Shown here piece by piece: positions 1 to 12,224 of a stretch of 28,544 nucleotides of DNA. The notes beneath the pieces are model-generated. The model did not search any database. It saw only the letters and a list, made by a program, of their open reading frames with translations, and was not told the origin of the DNA. The position numbers and the translations under genes are program-made. Positions within the stretch are counted from its first letter, which is position 1. Every line of letters begins with the position of its first letter. The DNA comes from an uncultured Flavonifractor sp. (GTDB taxonomy: Bacteria; Bacillota; Clostridia; Oscillospirales; Oscillospiraceae): assembly GCA_947384055.1 (NCBI GenBank), contig CANDFO010000025.1, forward strand, positions 1 through 28,544, written 5' to 3'.

Positions 1-2914
<2,914 letters not shown>

Positions 2915-2935
2915 AGTCTAATCCTCCTCCCGTCC

Positions 2936-6649
<3,714 letters not shown>

Positions 6650-6899
6650 CGTAGAAAAAACACCTCGTTTTCATTTCTTCAGACGGGTGTTATCCGGAGT
6701 ATATCCGGAAATCGACCCGCCCAGGCCACTGATTTTTCGGCATATCCGACAAAAGAAGAGGCGGTCCAAAAACACAAACACACGGGTGCGTGGTTTGAAA
6801 ATGAACCTTTACCTCTTGCGCGCCCCTGCCCCCATATGATACACTGAAGAAAATAGGGGGGAAATAGCGGGCTGACACAGCTGGGCATATAAGCATATT

Positions 6900-6929
6900 A
6901 GTATACCATGCCAGCTGTAGAAATGTCAA
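6900..6929 (-). promoter_or_regulatory. Likely rpoB-rpoC promoter
   Basis: On the minus strand a perfect -35 box TTGACA (complement of 6924-6929) is followed after 18 nt by TATACT (complement of 6900-6905). Transcription would start near 6893, leaving a leader of about 245 nt before rpoB. Both boxes fit the housekeeping sigma-A consensus. The location directly upstream of rpoB, with no other minus-strand gene between, supports the assignment. Confidence 0.65.
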
Positions 6930-6946
6930 CCATTTTTCTGCCGATT

Positions 6947-6991
6947 TTTGAAAAAATGCAGGCTTTACCGCCCGCATTTTCAAATTTTTTT
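6947..6991. terminator. Terminator-like hairpin with T-tract
   Basis: An imperfect stem runs from TTTGAAAAAATGC (6947-6959) to GCATTTTCAAA (6974-6984). It has an inner GGC/GCC clamp around a TTTACC loop and is followed by seven T on the plus strand. The A-rich 5' arm also gives a T-run on the minus strand, so it could act in both directions. No plus-strand gene ends just before it. On the minus strand it lies upstream of the rpoB promoter and could insulate rpoB from genes further right. Confidence 0.45.
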
Positions 6992-7107
6992 GCCGTATGC
7001 CGGTGCGCCTGCGCAAAGCCGGCTTGACTGGCGTCAGGCGTCCCGTCGATTCCGGGTCCCCTGACGATTGATACAAGTCCTCGGCTTAAAATTTGTAAAA
7101 TTTCCGG

Positions 7108-7136
7108 TTGACGGCGGCGGGAAAATGCGCTATAGT
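7108..7136 (+). promoter_or_regulatory. Likely promoter of the tRNA locus
   Basis: TTGACG (7108-7113), a 17-nt spacer and TATAGT (7131-7136) make a good sigma-A promoter on the plus strand. The first products downstream are the tRNA-like fragment at 7277 and tRNA-Thr at 7345, about 200 nt from the expected start. A second TTGACA at 7227-7232 has no convincing -10 box. Confidence 0.55.
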
Positions 7137-7276
7137 AAAATCCGGTCCTAATTATTCCATCTGTGCGGGTACGGTCCACCACTAATGCGCTTCACCCCAC
7201 GTAATGACAAGAAGAGCGTTGAATCGTTGACAGGATGGCAAAACAGAGCAGGGCAGCGGGCTGGCCCTCATAAGAC

Positions 7277-7320
7277 GCTGGTGCAGCTCAGAGGGTAGAG
7301 CAGCTGATTCGCAACTACCA
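7277..7320 (+). pseudogene. 5' half of a degraded tRNA gene
   Basis: The sequence GCTGGTG-CA-GCTC-AGAGGGTA-GAGC-A-GCTGA-TTCGCAA has a complete acceptor 5' strand, D-arm and the 5' side of an anticodon arm with a seven-base loop. After position 7314 the expected anticodon 3' strand (TCAGC), T-arm and acceptor 3' strand (CACCAGC) are missing; the following bases do not pair with the first half. It resembles the 5' half of a tRNA-Thr-type gene and cannot fold as a tRNA. It lies 24 bases before the intact tRNA-Thr and is probably a remnant of a duplicated or disrupted gene. Confidence 0.55.
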
Positions 7321-7344
7321 AACCGGGCAGAAACAATCGAATAC

Positions 7345-7419
7345 GCTGATGTGGCTCAATGGCAGAGCATCTCACTCGTAATGAGAAGGTTGTGGGTTCG
7401 ATTCCCACCATCAGCTCCA
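7345..7419 (+). tRNA. tRNA-Thr (anticodon CGU)
   Basis: A full cloverleaf can be drawn. Acceptor GCTGATG pairs perfectly with CATCAGC. The D-arm is GCTC/GAGC. The anticodon arm TCTCA-CTCGTAA-TGAGA gives a CGT anticodon reading ACG. The variable loop has five bases, and the T-arm is GTGGG-TTCGATT-CCCAC. The discriminator base is T (7416) and CCA is encoded (7417-7419). It borders the accessory patch to its right, a common place for mobile DNA to integrate. Confidence 0.95.
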
Positions 7420-7492
7420 GCTCAGAAATTCCCACCATTGTTCCGTTTCCGCCTTGCGGCGAAAACTGCACTCTGGTGAGAATTTCTTCGCT

Positions 7493-7529
7493 TTCCGCCG
7501 CGACTCGCTTCGCTGGACTTGCGGCGGAA
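7493..7529. repeat. Inverted repeat downstream of tRNA-Thr
   Basis: TTCCGCCGC (7493-7501) and GCGGCGGAA (7521-7529) are perfect 9-bp inverted arms around a 19-nt loop. A smaller related hairpin (TTTC-c-GCC-ttgc-GGC-GAAA) lies just upstream at about 7447-7464. No T-tract follows directly. It may serve as a processing or termination structure for the tRNA transcript, or be part of a dispersed intergenic repeat. The stretch 7420-7643 contains no supportable gene. Confidence 0.5.
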
Positions 7530-7643
7530 TAGGACGGGGAATGCGGGACATATTTTTCAGATAAATCGATTTTGATGGTTTATTGCATTTTTTACTTGCT
7601 TTTATTTTGCTGCCCATGCCATTTAAGGGTTGAACAGTAGCTA

Positions 7644-7919
7644 TTGCGCTTTACCTTTGGCCGGCGCAGGCCCTTCAACGGCAACCCCGCTGCCAAGGGC
7701 TTCGAGCTGGTCAACCCGGTCCACGTCTGGCTGGTCAACGACCGGCTGCTGATTTTGCAATGCCACGACGAGGAGGACAAGGGCGGCAGCGTGGACATCG
7801 ACACCCGTTATGCCACCATTATCAACCGGAGCTTGCTCGGGAACGACCAGCGATTTTTGGACACCCCGGACTACTTTGAGTATACCGTGATGGAGGCTGT
7901 AGGCGGAACTTTTTCGTGA
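7644..7919 (+). pseudogene. Headless ORF, probable 3' fragment of an unknown gene
   Basis: An open frame of about 91 codons ends at 7919 but has only a TTG at its left end, an in-frame stop six bases before it, and no Shine-Dalgarno. Codon use is GC-rich as in the neighbours, while the DNA immediately to the left (7540-7640) is AT-rich and non-coding, so the junction near 7640 looks like a deletion or recombination scar. The peptide contains FGRRRPFNGNPAAKGFELVN and later GGSVDIDTRYATIINRSLLG. I do not recognise the family. Its original role is unknown. Confidence 0.4.
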
Positions 7920-7942
7920 CCCTATGCAGGGGGCATATTGTT

Positions 7943-7971
7943 TTGACATTATGGACGTGGTATAATATAAA
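7943..7971 (+). promoter_or_regulatory. Promoter of the SNSSS-protein / radical SAM pair
   Basis: TTGACA (7943-7948), a 17-nt spacer and TATAAA (7966-7971) form a strong sigma-A promoter. An alternative register uses TTGTTT (7938-7943) and TATAAT (7961-7966), also 17 nt apart. The start would be near 7977, giving a short leader that ends in the AGGAGG Shine-Dalgarno at 7999-8004. It gives the two downstream genes their own transcription unit, separate from the debris to the left. Confidence 0.75.
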
Positions 7972-8012
7972 GTGCAAATTGTTCTAAAAATATAAATCAG
8001 GAGGAAACATCT

Positions 8013-8495
8013 ATGAAAATCAGAACCGGTTTCGTCACCAATTCCAGCAGCTACGCCTCGGCGTGCGTCAGTATTCAGAGCCGGGAGCTTATCGAGCTGC
8101 TCAAGGAGTATGAAGACGTGGTGGGCCCCAGCGGCTCGTTCATTGGTTCCATTGAAAAGGACACCTTCACCGACTATTGGGACGAGGGCGAGACGGGTTC
8201 GTGGGAAGAAAACGTACCGAAAACCCTGAACGAAGTCCTGGACAAGTTCATCGACGGCTTGCGTGAGCAATCGGACTATCGCGACCCCCCGGAAAAAAAG
8301 GAGCGCCTCCAGTCGCTGATTAAGGTCCTAGAGGACCAGAAGCAGGAGCTGACCGCTTCGATCCAAAAAGTAGAGTGGTGGCACAACAACGAGAGCTTCG
8401 ATGAGTTCGAGCCGGACGGCGCCCGAGAGAAATCGTTCATCTATAACCGGAGGAGCAAGAAAACCGGAGGGGCCGGTGTCTACGAAGAGTCGTAA
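8013..8495 (+). CDS. Unknown protein with N-terminal MKIRTGFVTNSSS motif
   Basis: 160 aa, with an AGGAGG site 8 nt before the ATG and its own strong promoter. The N-terminus MKIRTGFVTNSSSYASACVS matches, from memory, a recurring MKIRxGFVSNSSSSSF-like start found on otherwise unrelated Firmicutes proteins; that cannot be confirmed here. The rest is hydrophilic and charged, with a likely helical or coiled-coil stretch around residues 93-121 (PPEKKERLQSLIKVLEDQKQ) and a basic/acidic C-terminus. There is a single cysteine (C18), no signal peptide and no membrane segment. A radical SAM/SPASM gene begins 25 nt after its stop, so the two are surely co-transcribed. By analogy with peptide-modifying radical SAM systems it could be the substrate or a partner; this is inference. 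Function unknown. Confidence 0.85.
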   Translation: MKIRTGFVTNSSSYASACVSIQSRELIELLKEYEDVVGPSGSFIGSIEKDTFTDYWDEGETGSWEENVPKTLNEVLDKFIDGLREQSDYRDPPEKKERLQSLIKVLEDQKQELTASIQKVEWWHNNESFDEFEPDGAREKSFIYNRRSKKTGGAGVYEES

Positions 8496-8520
8496 AGACC
8501 GGCGCCTATAAGGAGAGATT

Positions 8521-9594
8521 ATGCGCTACAAGATCATTGACAAAACATACCGATTCATCTCCGCCTTTGACGATGAGACAGGGGCTTATATCCGCACGGG
8601 CGTTTTGGACGCACACGGCCGGGATACCGGCGTGGACCCCTTTATGGCCTCCTTCCCCCACCTGATCGACGTGGGTGTGATGGGCCACTGCATCCACGGC
8701 AGGACCGGCCTCTGTGCCAAGGCGGGGGTGGGCTGTTATCAGAGCGGGGCGCTGGTGGAGCGGCCCAACATGGCAGTGGAGGATTTCCGGTGGATCGCGG
8801 AACAGTGCCGGGGCCGCTGCAACCAGCTGGCCCTGGGAGGCCGGGGGGACCCGGACCAGCACGAGCATTTCGAGGAGCTTTTGCAGATCAGCCGGGAGAA
8901 CCGTCTGGTTCCCAACTTCACCACCTCCGGCTACGGCCTGACGGAGGAGCTGGCGGCGCTGTGCGGGCAATACTGCGGTGCGGTGGCGGTGAGCTGGTAT
9001 CGGAGCGAATACACACTGCGGGCCATTCGGCTTCTTTTGGACGCCGGTGTCACCACCAACATCCACTATGTCCTGGGCAAAAATTCCATCGACGAGGCCA
9101 TTGACCGCCTGCGCCAAGACGACTTCCCGGAGGGAATCAACACGGTGATCTTCCTGCTCCACAAGCCCGCCGGGCAGGGGACGCGGGAAAATGTCCTGGA
9201 CTTTTCCGATCCCCGGGTGGCGGAATTTTTCGCCCAGGTGGACGCCCGGCATCCCTTCCAGGTGGGCCTGGACAGCTGCAACGTACCTGGGGCGCTGAAT
9301 TTTTGCAAAAGCATTCTCCCCGAGTCCCTGGACACCTGCGAGGGCGGGCGGTTCAGCTGCTACATCGGCGCGGACCTGGTGATGGTGCCGTGCAGCTTTG
9401 ACCAGCAGAAGCGGTATCAGGTCCAGCTGCGCCCGGCTACCATCGAGGACGCATGGAACAGCCCGGCCTTTGAACAGTTCCGGGAGAAAATGCGAAATTC
9501 CTGCCCCGGCTGCGAAAAACAGGCCCTCTGTCTGGGCGGCTGCCCCTTGATGCCGGAAATTGTGTTCTGCAAGAGCGAGCTGCGGAAGATATAA
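8521..9594 (+). CDS. Radical SAM/SPASM protein with atypical cluster motif
   Basis: 357 aa. The likely SAM-cluster cysteines are C57, C65 and C72 in GHCIHGRTGLCAKAGVGCYQ, a C-x7-C-x6-C spacing instead of the canonical CxxxCxxC. GGRGDP at 106-111 occupies the place of the GGxEP motif, followed by HEHFEELL as in radical SAM barrels. The C-terminus looks like a SPASM domain for auxiliary [4Fe-4S] clusters: C273, C280 and C291, then C328-x2-C331-x5-C337-x3-C341 and C350. SPASM enzymes usually modify peptides or proteins (family knowledge). The ATG at 8521 follows AAGGAGAG and lies 25 nt after the SNSSS-motif gene. No transporter or protease gene is adjacent. Radical SAM/SPASM membership is well supported; the reaction is unknown. 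Confidence 0.88.
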   Translation: MRYKIIDKTYRFISAFDDETGAYIRTGVLDAHGRDTGVDPFMASFPHLIDVGVMGHCIHGRTGLCAKAGVGCYQSGALVERPNMAVEDFRWIAEQCRGRCNQLALGGRGDPDQHEHFEELLQISRENRLVPNFTTSGYGLTEELAALCGQYCGAVAVSWYRSEYTLRAIRLLLDAGVTTNIHYVLGKNSIDEAIDRLRQDDFPEGINTVIFLLHKPAGQGTRENVLDFSDPRVAEFFAQVDARHPFQVGLDSCNVPGALNFCKSILPESLDTCEGGRFSCYIGADLVMVPCSFDQQKRYQVQLRPATIEDAWNSPAFEQFREKMRNSCPGCEKQALCLGGCPLMPEIVFCKSELRKI

Positions 9595-9604
9595 ATACAT
9601 TGTA

Positions 9605-9802
9605 ATGGAGGCGCACCCTAGAGGTAGCGCCTTCTCCGGCTGCACGGGTCTGCAAAGCATAACCATCCCGAAGAGCGTCACCTGGACCGGCGACTGCGTC
9701 TTCTCCGACTGCCCCAACCTGACCATCTACGCCCCCGCCGGTTCCGCCGCGGAGCGGTACGCCAAGATGAACGGCATCAGATTTGAGGCCATCGCGGAAT
9801 AA
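9605..9802 (+). pseudogene. 3' remnant of a BspA-like leucine-rich-repeat gene
   Basis: The frame contains AFSGCTGLQSITIPKSV and CVFSDCPNLTIYAPAGSAAE and then ends ...NGIRFEAIAE. This is the typical last one to two repeats and C-terminal cap of BspA-type (LRR_5) surface proteins. Everything upstream that such a protein needs, including many repeats and a signal peptide, is absent: the frame runs directly back into the end of the radical SAM gene. There is no ribosome-binding site before the ATG at 9605. It is most likely a leftover of a deleted gene. Confidence 0.65.
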
Positions 9803-9834
9803 GCCAAGACTTATTTTGACAGGAGGCGCACACC

Positions 9835-9990
9835 ATGTACAACGACGCCGAGGCCCTGCGCCGGGAGCTTTTGGACGAGACCTATGCCGGGGCCTTCTCC
9901 GGCCTGGGGGCCATGCTCCTGGACGCGGACGAGATTCGCAACGCGGACCCGGAGGAGCTGGAGGAGATCGCCCGGCGGTACGGGAAATAA
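9835..9990 (+). CDS. Small hypothetical protein, 51 aa
   Basis: A short gene with a strong AGGAGG site (9821-9826) 8 nt before the ATG. The product is acidic: MYNDAEALRRELLDETYAGA, then FSGLGAMLLDADEIRNADPE and a short helical C-terminus ending in RRYGK. It has no cysteine, no membrane segment and no signal peptide, and is predicted to be largely alpha-helical. I do not recognise a named family. It sits between gene remnants, so it may be an intact survivor of a larger deleted cluster. The good ribosome-binding site and neighbour-like codon use argue that it is real. Confidence 0.6.
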   Translation: MYNDAEALRRELLDETYAGAFSGLGAMLLDADEIRNADPEELEEIARRYGK

Positions 9991-10019
9991 TTTGAGAGCA
10001 GACGGTAAGCACATTGGCA

Positions 10020-10257
10020 ATGACAGAGGAACAGGTCCTGGAGCGGCTGAAAGCGGCGTTCCCGAAGGGGGATCATCTATGATGAAGAGTACCGGAAAAA
10101 GCTGGGGGCGGTGACCATCGAGGTCCACCGCCCCCACCGCGCCGCCGGGCAGGGCCGGGTCCAGTGGCTGGCCGCCCACGGCTTCACCTGGAAGGAGACG
10201 GGCTACATCGAGCCGGACATGTGCTTCCGGGAGGCGGAGATTCCGCCCAACCCGTGA
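10020..10257 (+). pseudogene. Frameshifted small gene of unknown function
   Basis: From the ATG at 10020 the frame reads MTEEQVLERLKAAFPKGDHL and stops at the TGA at 10080-10082. One base further, from TAT at 10078, the reading continues YDEEYRKKLGAVTIEVHRPH and runs to TGA at 10255-10257, ending ...CFREAEIPPNP. The two parts join naturally if one base is skipped near GATCATCTATGATG, giving a protein of about 78 aa. A single-base insertion or a two-base loss would explain this. The slip site CTA-TGA only loosely resembles the prfB +1 frameshift site (CTT-TGA), so decay is the simpler reading. Family not recognised. Confidence 0.5.
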
Positions 10258-10370
10258 CACCTTCGCCCCTGGCCAACGGAATATTCAAAAAGTATCCCCT
10301 GACCAGGAAGTACGTCCTCACAGATTGCGTGAATATGCTGCACCAGTCGGCCAGGGGGTCTGCATCCCCG

Positions 10371-10401
10371 CTGTCGAAGAAGGCGCAGCCTTTTTCGACA
10401 G
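10371..10401. other. Stem-loop before the terminator
   Basis: CTGTCGAAGAAGGC (10371-10384) pairs with GCCTTTTTCGACAG (10388-10401) over 14 positions with one G-T wobble and a GCA loop. No T-tract follows. It directly precedes the strong terminator at 10406 and may strengthen termination or protect the RNA 3' end. The rest of 10258-10513 has no gene. Confidence 0.5.
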
Positions 10402-10405
10402 TCTC

Positions 10406-10446
10406 AAGCCCTTGAACAGCACATGTTCAAGGGCTTCTTTTTATCT
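10406..10446 (+). terminator. Strong Rho-independent terminator
   Basis: AAGCCCTTGAAC (10406-10417) and GTTCAAGGGCTT (10425-10436) are perfect 12-bp arms around a 7-nt loop, followed by CTTTTTATCTT. It closes the accessory patch and insulates the spoIIIA operon, whose promoter starts a few bases later. Confidence 0.9.
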
Positions 10447-10449
10447 TCC

Positions 10450-10480
10450 GGCATAAACGTGGACGAGCGTTCATACGTAT
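10450..10480 (+). promoter_or_regulatory. Sigma-E-like promoter of the spoIIIA operon
   Basis: GGCATAAA (10450-10457) and CATACGTAT (10472-10480) are separated by 14 nt. This resembles the sporulation sigma-E pattern of a CATA-containing -35 box and a CATACA-type -10 box. In B. subtilis the spoIIIA operon is transcribed by sigma-E in the mother cell, which fits the position about 35 bases before spoIIIAA. No competing sigma-A promoter is visible in the gap. Confidence 0.65.
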
Positions 10481-10513
10481 AGTTCAGAACGGAACACAAA
10501 GGATGTGATACCT

Positions 10514-11440
10514 ATGGTACAGACTGCTCCCCGGCGTTTCCGCCAGGCGGCGGCACTGCTTCCTCCGGCCCTGCGGGGGCCTATGGAGCGGCTGGACAGC
10601 GGAACACAGAGTCGGGTGGAGGAGATCCGCCTGCGGGCTGGGCGGCCTCCGGCGCTGGTTCTGCCGGAGGGAGAACGCGGTGTGCCAGGCTGCGGTGCGC
10701 CGGTCTGCCCGCAGGACCTGGCGCAGGTACTGGAGGTTGCGACACAGGCCTCCGCACATACGGCTCTGTCTCAGGTACGGGAAGGATTTGTGACGCTGCG
10801 GGGGGGGCACCGCATGGGCATCTGCGGCAGCGGCGTAATAAAGGATGGAGCCGTATGCAATCTGCGGCAGATCTCCTCTCTGGCTCTGCGGGTAGCCCGT
10901 GAGGTCCCCGGTGCGGCCGCGCCCATTTTGGACAGGCTCTGGGCTGGCCGGCAGCTGGCCGGCACCCTCATTTTATCCCCGCCAGGGTGGGGAAAAACTA
11001 CGTTATTGCGGGACTTGATCCGGCTGCTGTCTGACGGCTCCGCCCGGCCTGCCCTGCGGGTGGGTGTGGCTGACGAACGGGGGGAGCTGGCGGCTGTGTG
11101 GAACGGAGTTCCTCAGTTCGACCTGGGGCGTCAGACCGATGTGATGGAGGGCTGTCCCAAGAGCACGGGGCTGATGATGCTCCTGCGGGGGATGAACCCC
11201 CAGGTATTGGCCGCAGATGAGATTACGGCGCCCAGGGACGCGGAGGCCCTGGAGGAGGCGGCCAACTGCGGAGTGGCGCTGGTGTGTACCGCCCACGGTG
11301 CGGGTCTGGAGGACCTGAGGCGGCGGCCGCTGTACCGCCGCCTGCTGGATCGGGGGCTTTTTGGACGGGTGGTGTCCATCCGGCTGGAGGAGGGGGTGCG
11401 GCGATATGCCGTCACCGCATTGGAGGATAGACCATGCTGA
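10514..11440 (+). CDS. spoIIIAA: Stage III sporulation protein AA (ATPase)
   Basis: Cytoplasmic AAA-type ATPase, 308 aa, of the SpoIIIA-SpoIIQ channel that links mother cell and forespore; it resembles secretion ATPases (family knowledge). The Walker A loop is visible as PPGWGKTT at about residues 156-163. The Walker B-like segment is VLAADEI, followed by the conserved ALEEAANCGVALVCTAHGAG stretch. I chose the ATG at 10514 over the GTG at 10505. The AAGGATGTGAT Shine-Dalgarno lies about 10 nt before the ATG core, while the GTG would sit inside the site. The gene overlaps spoIIIAB by 7 bases and begins the eight-gene operon. Confidence 0.96.
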   Translation: MVQTAPRRFRQAAALLPPALRGPMERLDSGTQSRVEEIRLRAGRPPALVLPEGERGVPGCGAPVCPQDLAQVLEVATQASAHTALSQVREGFVTLRGGHRMGICGSGVIKDGAVCNLRQISSLALRVAREVPGAAAPILDRLWAGRQLAGTLILSPPGWGKTTLLRDLIRLLSDGSARPALRVGVADERGELAAVWNGVPQFDLGRQTDVMEGCPKSTGLMMLLRGMNPQVLAADEITAPRDAEALEEAANCGVALVCTAHGAGLEDLRRRPLYRRLLDRGLFGRVVSIRLEEGVRRYAVTALEDRPC

Positions 11441-11940
11441 GGCTGACAGGAGCGCTGCTGGTGGCGGGGGGTGTCTCCGCTCTGGGCTTTTCCGCCGCCG
11501 GAGGGCTGACGCGGCGTGTGCGCATGCTCAGCGCCTTGTCCGGAGCTCTGGCGCTGATGGAGCGGGAACTCTCCTTTCACCTCACGCCGATGCCGGAGCT
11601 GCTGGAGCGCCTGGCGGAGCGGGCTGCGCCTCCGGCGGACGCGCTGTTTGTTTATTGCCGCGCGGGGCTGGACAGGCTGGGGGAGACCTCCCTGGACACC
11701 CTCTGGCGTGAGGGACTGGAAAAGCTGTCACTGCGGGACGGGGAACGGCTGGCGCTGGAACACCTGGGAGCGGTGCTGGGCCGTTATGACGGAGAAGGCC
11801 AGCGCACCGCTCTGGCGGAGGCCCGGGCAGTGCTGGAGCAGGCTTTGGCGGAGGCCCGGGAAGAGCGCTCCCGCCTGGGGCGGGTGTACCGGGTGGCGGG
11901 AACCGCCGCCGGAGCGGTACTGGCTGTGCTGCTGCTGTGA
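11434..11940 (+). CDS. spoIIIAB: Stage III sporulation protein AB
   Basis: 168 aa. There is a hydrophobic segment at the extreme N-terminus (LTGALLVAGGVSALGFSAAG) and another at the C-terminus (GTAAGAVLAVLLL), with a mainly helical region between them, as in SpoIIIAB, which is structurally related to the GspF family (family knowledge). Conserved-looking parts include the MERELSFHLTPMPELLERLA helix. The ATG lies inside the end of spoIIIAA (7-base overlap), implying translational coupling. An 87-nt gap, the largest in the operon, separates it from spoIIIAC. Confidence 0.93.
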   Translation: MLRLTGALLVAGGVSALGFSAAGGLTRRVRMLSALSGALALMERELSFHLTPMPELLERLAERAAPPADALFVYCRAGLDRLGETSLDTLWREGLEKLSLRDGERLALEHLGAVLGRYDGEGQRTALAEARAVLEQALAEAREERSRLGRVYRVAGTAAGAVLAVLLL

Positions 11941-12027
11941 GCTGCCCCTGCGCCGGCGGTTCCCATAGCGAACAAACGTTCCTTTTGGACCGCTTCCCTG
12001 GAGAAAAGAACGAGAGGGAGAGATTGC

Positions 12028-12222
12028 ATGGACGTAGACTTGATTTTTAAAATTGCCGCCATCGGCATTCTGGTGTCGGTGCTCAACCAGGTGCTCACCC
12101 GCTCGGGGCGGGATGAGCAAGCCACCATGACCACGCTGGCGGGGCTGGTGGTGGTGCTTATGATGGTAGTCCAGCAGATCAGCGAGCTTTTCGAGCTGGT
12201 CAAGCGGCTGTTTGGGCTGTAG
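12028..12222 (+). CDS. spoIIIAC: Stage III sporulation protein AC
   Basis: Small membrane protein of 64 aa with two hydrophobic helices (about residues 5-23 and 35-50) flanking a short polar loop with RSGRDEQA, the usual SpoIIIAC pattern and length. The start ATG has GAGGGAGAG shortly upstream. It is followed after 2 nt by spoIIIAD. It is an integral-membrane component of the mother-cell side of the engulfment channel. Confidence 0.95.
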   Translation: MDVDLIFKIAAIGILVSVLNQVLTRSGRDEQATMTTLAGLVVVLMMVVQQISELFELVKRLFGL

Positions 12223-12224
12223 CC

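Larger units (their letters stand above)
6650..7276. other. Non-coding region between rpoB and the tRNA locus
   Basis: About 630 bases without a convincing gene on either strand. It holds the roughly 245-nt leader of rpoB, the rpoB promoter (6900-6929, minus strand), a terminator-like hairpin (6947-6991), a second stem-loop at 7033-7065 (GTCAGG paired with CCTGAC, with an inner CCCG/CGGG), and a plus-strand promoter (7108-7136). Short open frames here lack ribosome-binding sites and recognisable protein content. Confidence 0.6.

Noticed and set aside
7226..7260. TTGACA at 7227-7232 as a second tRNA promoter
   Set aside because: No acceptable -10 box occurs at 16-18 nt.
7268..7471. Minus-strand frame containing VGIEPTTFSLRVRC
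   Set aside because: This is the familiar spurious translation of the antisense strand of a tRNA gene, here tRNA-Thr.
8506..9726. 406-codon minus-strand frame
   Set aside because: Antisense to the radical SAM gene, which has clear domain motifs and a good ribosome-binding site.
7345..10447. A defined integrative element with attachment sites
   Set aside because: I found no integrase gene and no direct repeat of the tRNA 3' end downstream, so only a variable patch is claimed.
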